Below, piece after piece: positions 59,897 to 64,000 of a stretch of 64,000 bases of DNA. The stretch is from assembly GCA_963718105.1 (NCBI GenBank), contig OY970352.1, positions 3,782,001-3,846,000 of the forward strand, in the 5' to 3' direction. The notes beneath the pieces are model-generated. The model was not told the origin of the DNA. It worked only from the letters and a program-made list of their open reading frames with translations, and ran no database searches. This stretch comes from DASYKT01 sp963718105 (GTDB lineage Bacteria; Acidobacteriota; Blastocatellia; Pyrinomonadales; Pyrinomonadaceae). The position numbers and the translations under genes were made by a program. Each line of letters starts with the position of its first letter. Position 1 is the first letter of the stretch.

Positions 59897-62170
59897 ATGC
59901 AAGCGCAAGGATTAGAAGCCGAACTCGGTTGCGTAGTCTATCATCTGCCCGGACTGGTTTGGACAGCTCTGCCTGACGGGAACATTGAGTTCCTCAACCG
60001 GCGCTGGCGCGAATACACCGGGTCGGCCTTGGAAGAATTATGCGGTTCCGCGTGGCAAACTGTGATCCATCCGGACGATCTGCCCAGGCTGCTCAAATGG
60101 TGGGAGTCAACCGGTACTTCCCGCGGGCCGCGCGAAATGGAAGCTCGCCTGCGGCGTTTTGATGGAGAGTACCGCTGGTTTCTCTTTCGCTCCTCACCTG
60201 TATTCGATGCGGAACAGATTATTAAATGGTGCGGAATCGGCATCGACATCGACGAACGAAAACGGAGCGAGGAATCCTTGAGAGAAAGTGAGCAGCAATT
60301 TAGAGCGGTGTTCGACGAAGCCGGCGCCGGCATTACGCTGCTGGATCTTAAGTCTGACGCCCCGTTACGTAACAATCGCGCCATGAAGGCCATGCTCGAT
60401 TGCAGCGATGAAGAGCTCCGAACGGTTGAGATGTTTACCGCTTTGACTGCCGAAAAAGATCGCGACCTGGACCTGGAGCTTTTCGTCGAGCTTCGCCACG
60501 GAAAACTTGAGCAGCTTAGACAGGAAAAACATTTTATTTTAAAGGACGGCCGTTCGGTGTGGGCTAACGTCATCTTTACGCTTCTTCGGGATCCGGCCGG
60601 GGCGCCCCGCTATGTGATCTCGATCCATGAAGACATCACCGAACGGAAACTCGCTCTGCAAAAGCTGCAGGCAAATCAGGAGCTTCTCGACCTGGCGCAG
60701 AAAGCGGCCCGGGCGATGGCCTTTGACTGGTACATTCAAGAAGAAGTTAACACCTGGTCGCCCGAACAAGAAGCGTTGTACGGCCTCGTGCCCGGAACTT
60801 TCGACGGGACCTTTGAGAGTTGGAGAAAGCTGGTACATCCGAAAGACTGGCCGCTCGTGGTAGAGGCCTTAAAGCGGTCGTATGAGACGGGCGACATTTC
60901 GGCCGAATACCGGGTGGTCTGGCCGGATGGCTCCACTCACTGGCTGTCGGCTAATGGACAGATGTTTTTCGACGACCAGGGCCGTCCTTTTCGTATGGTA
61001 GGATTCACCGCAGATGTCACACGGAGAAAGCTGGTCGAAGAAGAGCTGCGCCGCAGTGAGGCGTTTCTCGCCGAGGGCCAGCGTCTCAGCCTGACCGGCA
61101 GTTTTTCCTGGCGCCTCGACACGGACGAGGTCATTTTTTCCGATCAGTCTCGCCGCATCTTCGATTTCGCACCCGATGGAGATGTGACATTGTCGATGAT
61201 CGGCGCGCGAATTCACCCGGAGGATTTCCCCTCGACGAGTGAAAGTATCGAAAATGCGCGAACCGGTAATGACGACCAGGATTTCGAGAACCGGCTGCTA
61301 ATGCCTGACGGCAGCGTCAAGCACATTCACACCATCGCTCACTGCCTTCAGCATGACGATGGCCGGCTGGAATATTTTGGCGCGATCCAGGATATTACGG
61401 AACGCCGGCTCTCGGAAGAGGCCCTTAGTAAAGCAAGGTCGGAACTCGCGCACGTCGCCAGAGTTACGGCCCTCGGGGCCTTGACGGCGTCCATCGCTCA
61501 CGAGGTCAACCAGCCGCTCTCGGGCATTATCACCAACGCCAGCACTTGCCTGCGGATGCTTGCCGCCGACCCGCCGAACGTCGATGGCGCACTGGAGACC
61601 GCTCGGCGCACGATCCGCGACGGCCATCGCGCGTCCGATGTGATCACTCGCCTGCGCGCGCTTTTTAGCAAGGGTGATGTTGCGGCGGAACTAGTGGATT
61701 TGAATGAAGCCGCGCGTGAAGTGATCGCGCTGTCGCAAAGCGAACTGCAAAGAGGGCAGGTGCTGCTGCGAAAAGAACTGGCGGGCGACCTGCCGCGGGT
61801 TACCGGTGATCGTGTGCAGCTTCAGCAGGTCATTTTGAATTTACTGTTGAATGCCTCCGATGCCATGAACGACATCGATGACCGTCCACGGCATTTGTTG
61901 GTCAAAACTGCGAGAGACAAGGAGGATCGTGTACTTCTGACCGTGCAGGATTCGGGAGTAGGCCTCGAGACCGAAAATATGAATAAATTATTTGAAGCAT
62001 TTTATACAACCAAGAAAACCGGCATGGGGATCGGGCTGTCCGTCAGCCGCTCGATCATCGAAAGCCACCGGGGAACTTTATGGGCGGAGCCTAATAACGG
62101 CCCTGGTGCCGCTTTTTCTTTTTCCCTCCCGTGCATATCCGGGAAACAAGCCCTGGGGAGCTTATCATGA
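59897..62170 (+). CDS. Multi-PAS sensor histidine kinase
   Basis: Encodes 757 aa. No membrane segment. About four PAS domains (10-130, 135-255, 265-385, 395-510), each followed by a PAC-like end such as WCGIGIDIDERKRSEES or DITERKLALQKL. HisKA has the phospho-acceptor His in TASIAHEVNQPLSGIITNAS (about 534). HATPase (610-757) has LLLNASDAM, VQDSGVGLETENM and KTGMGIGLSVSRSI. It is a cytosolic sensor, perhaps of aromatic or hydrophobic ligands, which is common for PAS/FixJ systems. AGGAGG lies 8 nt before the ATG. Its stop overlaps the next gene (ATGA). Confidence 0.93.
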   Translation: MQAQGLEAELGCVVYHLPGLVWTALPDGNIEFLNRRWREYTGSALEELCGSAWQTVIHPDDLPRLLKWWESTGTSRGPREMEARLRRFDGEYRWFLFRSSPVFDAEQIIKWCGIGIDIDERKRSEESLRESEQQFRAVFDEAGAGITLLDLKSDAPLRNNRAMKAMLDCSDEELRTVEMFTALTAEKDRDLDLELFVELRHGKLEQLRQEKHFILKDGRSVWANVIFTLLRDPAGAPRYVISIHEDITERKLALQKLQANQELLDLAQKAARAMAFDWYIQEEVNTWSPEQEALYGLVPGTFDGTFESWRKLVHPKDWPLVVEALKRSYETGDISAEYRVVWPDGSTHWLSANGQMFFDDQGRPFRMVGFTADVTRRKLVEEELRRSEAFLAEGQRLSLTGSFSWRLDTDEVIFSDQSRRIFDFAPDGDVTLSMIGARIHPEDFPSTSESIENARTGNDDQDFENRLLMPDGSVKHIHTIAHCLQHDDGRLEYFGAIQDITERRLSEEALSKARSELAHVARVTALGALTASIAHEVNQPLSGIITNASTCLRMLAADPPNVDGALETARRTIRDGHRASDVITRLRALFSKGDVAAELVDLNEAAREVIALSQSELQRGQVLLRKELAGDLPRVTGDRVQLQQVILNLLLNASDAMNDIDDRPRHLLVKTARDKEDRVLLTVQDSGVGLETENMNKLFEAFYTTKKTGMGIGLSVSRSIIESHRGTLWAEPNNGPGAAFSFSLPCISGKQALGSLS

Positions 62171-62538
62171 GAACACTCCCCTTCATATCCGTCGTCGATG
62201 ACGATGAATCGGTGCGTGAATCTTTGCCCGATCTGCTGAAAGAATTCGGCTTTGCGGCTCAGACGTTTTCATCGGGTGAAGAATTTCTCGCTTCGGGCCG
62301 CATCGGCGAAACAGGATGCCTGATCTTAGACATAGCCATGCCGGGCATGTCCGGGCCGGAACTCCAAAAAGAATTGAAACTTCGCGGGCACCAGATCCCC
62401 ATAATTTTCATCACGGCTAATTCGGATGAGTCGCTTCGTCCGCGTATGATGGAAAATGGCGCGGTAGAATGCCTGTTCAAACCATTTAGCGAGACCGCTT
62501 TGCTTGAGGCGCTCAATACCGCCTTTCGAATGAACTAA
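62167..62538 (+). CDS. Single-domain response regulator
   Basis: Encodes 123 aa, a receiver domain alone. VVDDDESVRESLPDLL is the acidic pocket, LILDIAMPGMSG carries the phospho-acceptor Asp (about 55), and FKPF is the conserved Lys region. The ATG at 62167 is preferred because it overlaps the kinase stop as ATGA and has GGGGAG in front; an upstream frame extension is not needed. It has no output domain, so it likely acts as a phosphate relay or sink between the kinase and the LuxR-type regulator 22 nt downstream. Confidence 0.9.
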   Translation: MRTLPFISVVDDDESVRESLPDLLKEFGFAAQTFSSGEEFLASGRIGETGCLILDIAMPGMSGPELQKELKLRGHQIPIIFITANSDESLRPRMMENGAVECLFKPFSETALLEALNTAFRMN

Positions 62539-62560
62539 GGGCCGGATATAGGGAGTAGCT

Positions 62561-63238
62561 ATGAATGCGACCAAATTATCGCCTGAATCGGAAGCCACAC
62601 CGATCGTTTTTGTCGTCGACGACGACATTTCTGTCCGCGAATCGCTTGAGCTGCTGATCGGCTGTGTCGGCTGGCAGCCGGAGACTTTCGCTTCCGCGGA
62701 AGAATTTCTCGCCCGCCCGCGCGTCAATGCTCCGAACTGCCTGGTGCTTGATGTTTCCCTGCCGGATCTGGGCGGTCTCGACCTGCAGAAAATGATCGCC
62801 GGAGACCGGGTCGATATGCCGATCATCTTTATCACCGGGCACGGCGATGTGCCGATGACGGTCCAGGCCATGAAGGGCGGCGCTGTCGAGTTCTTAACAA
62901 AACCATTCGATGATGATGTGCTGCTGAACGCTATCCGGTTCGCTCTCGACCGCAGCAAGGCTGTGCTTGATCAGGAAGCCGAGATACGCGACCTCCGCGC
63001 GCGCCATGGATCATTGACGCCGCGCGAACAGGAAGTAATGTCATTGGTAGTCTCAGGGCTTTTGAATAAGCAGGTCGGTCTGCAGCTTGGGATCAGTGAG
63101 ATCACGGTGAAAGCCCACCGGGGAAAGATGATGCTGAAAATGAAGGCCGATTCACTCGCCGATCTGGTAAAAATGGCCATTACATTAGGCTTGGCGCCGG
63201 CGACCAATCCATGGCACGTTGCGCGAGGGCCTGATTAA
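62561..63238 (+). CDS. FixJ/NarL-type response regulator with LuxR HTH
   Basis: Encodes 225 aa. Receiver domain (1-130): VVDDDISVRESLELL, phospho-acceptor Asp in LVLDVSLPDLGG (about 63), Lys in LTKPFDDDVLL. The LuxR-type helix-turn-helix (about 150-210) is LTPREQEVMSLVVSGLLNKQVGLQLGISEITVKAHRGKMM. A GGGAG site precedes the ATG. It is the probable DNA-binding output of the kinase operon, and the candidate binder of the three operator-like sites upstream of the hydrolases and kinase. Similar systems (StyR, TodT type) control hydrocarbon catabolism. Confidence 0.92.
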   Translation: MNATKLSPESEATPIVFVVDDDISVRESLELLIGCVGWQPETFASAEEFLARPRVNAPNCLVLDVSLPDLGGLDLQKMIAGDRVDMPIIFITGHGDVPMTVQAMKGGAVEFLTKPFDDDVLLNAIRFALDRSKAVLDQEAEIRDLRARHGSLTPREQEVMSLVVSGLLNKQVGLQLGISEITVKAHRGKMMLKMKADSLADLVKMAITLGLAPATNPWHVARGPD

Positions 63239-63243
63239 ATAAA

Positions 63244-63894
63244 TTACGCCGCGCGTGCTTCACGTATTATCTCGATAAACTGTTTCGCTCGTTCCGTAAT
63301 GACGTGGGCTTCGCCCGCGCGGATAGCTTTTACGTCGACGAGATCGGTTCCGACACCGAGGGCGCTGGCCCCGGCTTTGATAAAGTCGGCGGCGGTTTTT
63401 AATGAAACTCCGCCGGTCGGGATGATCTTGATCTGGGGCAGCGGCCCTTTGAGATTTTTGATATAACTCGCCCCGCCAACCGAACCCGCCGGAAATATTT
63501 TTACAAAGTCAGCGCCGGCGGTCCAGGCCGTGACAACCTCAGTCGGCGTCAGAGCTCCGGGTATGATGGGAACTCCATAGCGGCGGCAGATAGCGATCGT
63601 ATCAACATTTAAGGCGGGGCTGACGACAAACTGCGCTCCTGCAAGTATGCAAATACGCGCCGTCTCCGGGTCGAGCACCGTACCGGCGCCGACCGTCGCT
63701 TCCGAGCCGTATCGTTTTACTACTTCCTCGATGACCCCGACCGCGCCGGGAACGGTCATCGTTATTTCCAGCACCGAGATCCCGCCTTCTTTGATCGCGT
63801 CGATGGCGCGCATCGCCTCATCCGCCGAAGCCGCGCGAATCACCGGCACCAAACCCAACTCTTCGATAACACCGATCACTTTTTCTCTGCTCAT
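63244..63894 (-). CDS. eda: KDPG/KHG aldolase
   Basis: Encodes 216 aa, a class I aldolase barrel. The Schiff-base Lys is in ADFVKIFPAG (about 132), the general acid/base Glu in VLEITMTVPGA (about 44), and IIPTGGVSLKTAADFIKAGASALGVG is the phosphate-binding C-terminus. It splits 2-keto-3-deoxy-6-phosphogluconate into pyruvate and glyceraldehyde 3-phosphate (Entner-Doudoroff or uronate pathways). It follows the stop of a sugar-kinase gene by 7 nt and is likely in that operon. Its stop lies only 5 nt from that of the LuxR regulator, convergent. No clear terminator between them. Confidence 0.93.
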   Translation of the reverse strand: MSREKVIGVIEELGLVPVIRAASADEAMRAIDAIKEGGISVLEITMTVPGAVGVIEEVVKRYGSEATVGAGTVLDPETARICILAGAQFVVSPALNVDTIAICRRYGVPIIPGALTPTEVVTAWTAGADFVKIFPAGSVGGASYIKNLKGPLPQIKIIPTGGVSLKTAADFIKAGASALGVGTDLVDVKAIRAGEAHVITERAKQFIEIIREARAA

Positions 63895-63901
63895 TGATTT
63901 T

Positions 63902-64000
63902 TTACCGGGCCACGCGCGCGCCGCCGCCTTTCATTACCCGCTGCACATCTGCCAGGCTCGCCATGGTGGTATCGCCCGGTGTGGTCATGGCCAGCGCTCC
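63902..64000 (-). CDS. C-terminal end of a PfkB-type 2-keto-3-deoxygluconate kinase
   Basis: Only the last 32 residues are inside the window: GALAMTTPGDTTMAS then RVMKGGGARVAR. This is the ending of PfkB-family sugar kinases that phosphorylate 2-keto-3-deoxygluconate; the linked aldolase gene strengthens the call. It would supply the aldolase substrate. The stop lies 7 nt before the aldolase start. Confidence 0.75.
   Translation of the reverse strand, partial: GALAMTTPGDTTMASLADVQRVMKGGGARVAR

Overview
The window looks like chromosomal DNA of an uncultured Acidobacteriota, most likely the Blastocatellia/Pyrinomonadales branch. This is inferred from gene style: Asn/Ala-rich small lipoproteins and membrane proteins, an FG-GAP plus RHS giant protein, tandem EHN-type epoxide hydrolases, and intergenic inverted repeats of a type I associate with that group. 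No rRNA or marker gene is present to prove it.

Layout. (1) 1-3.4 kb: a truncated gene, then a four-gene minus-strand operon (three small proteins with likely winged-helix domains and one HEPN-like protein), then a 223-bp sequence present twice. (2) 3.5-18.1 kb: ordinary chromosome. It holds a BON lipoprotein, a DUF374 acyltransferase, a receiver/ATPase signalling protein, an XRE regulator beside a palindrome that overlaps a strong promoter, a DUF4097 protein, NAD+ synthetase, two tandem secreted WD40-like proteins, a broken toxin-antitoxin pair, an NtrC-type two-component system and a SurA-like protein. Several MITE-like inverted repeats lie between genes. (3) 18.16-53.70 kb: a composite genomic island in tRNA-Asn(GTT). 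The intact tRNA at 18160 is followed by two partial copies of its 3' half, at 41362 and 53659, which delimit two tandem segments. Segment 1 (about 23 kb) carries a type I restriction-modification locus with a Septu-like ATPase/HNH pair nested inside it, a 2150-aa FG-GAP/RHS protein ending in a zincin motif, a broken Rep gene, an excisionase-like gene and a tyrosine integrase. Segment 2 (about 12 kb) carries a 1867-aa Tat-exported lipoprotein, a 1552-aa partner, a secreted permuted papain/NlpC-like protein and an M15-like peptidase. I cannot assign this cassette to a known system and consider it the best candidate for something undescribed. (4) 53.9-63.2 kb: four alpha/beta hydrolases (three EHN epoxide hydrolases, one fused to a cupin) next to a PAS histidine kinase, a single-domain receiver and a FixJ/LuxR regulator. 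A shared operator-like sequence lies before two hydrolases and the kinase. (5) 63.2-64 kb: KDPG aldolase and the end of a sugar kinase, i.e. an Entner-Doudoroff branch.

A striking pattern is that at least seven genes (the RelE toxin, the PtuA-like ATPase, a small orphan gene, a carboxypeptidase-regulatory-like gene, rep, an island hypothetical and the integrase) are each split by one or more single-base shifts, mostly at short homopolymers. This is either real decay of the island or systematic sequencing error. Very long reading frames nearby are intact.
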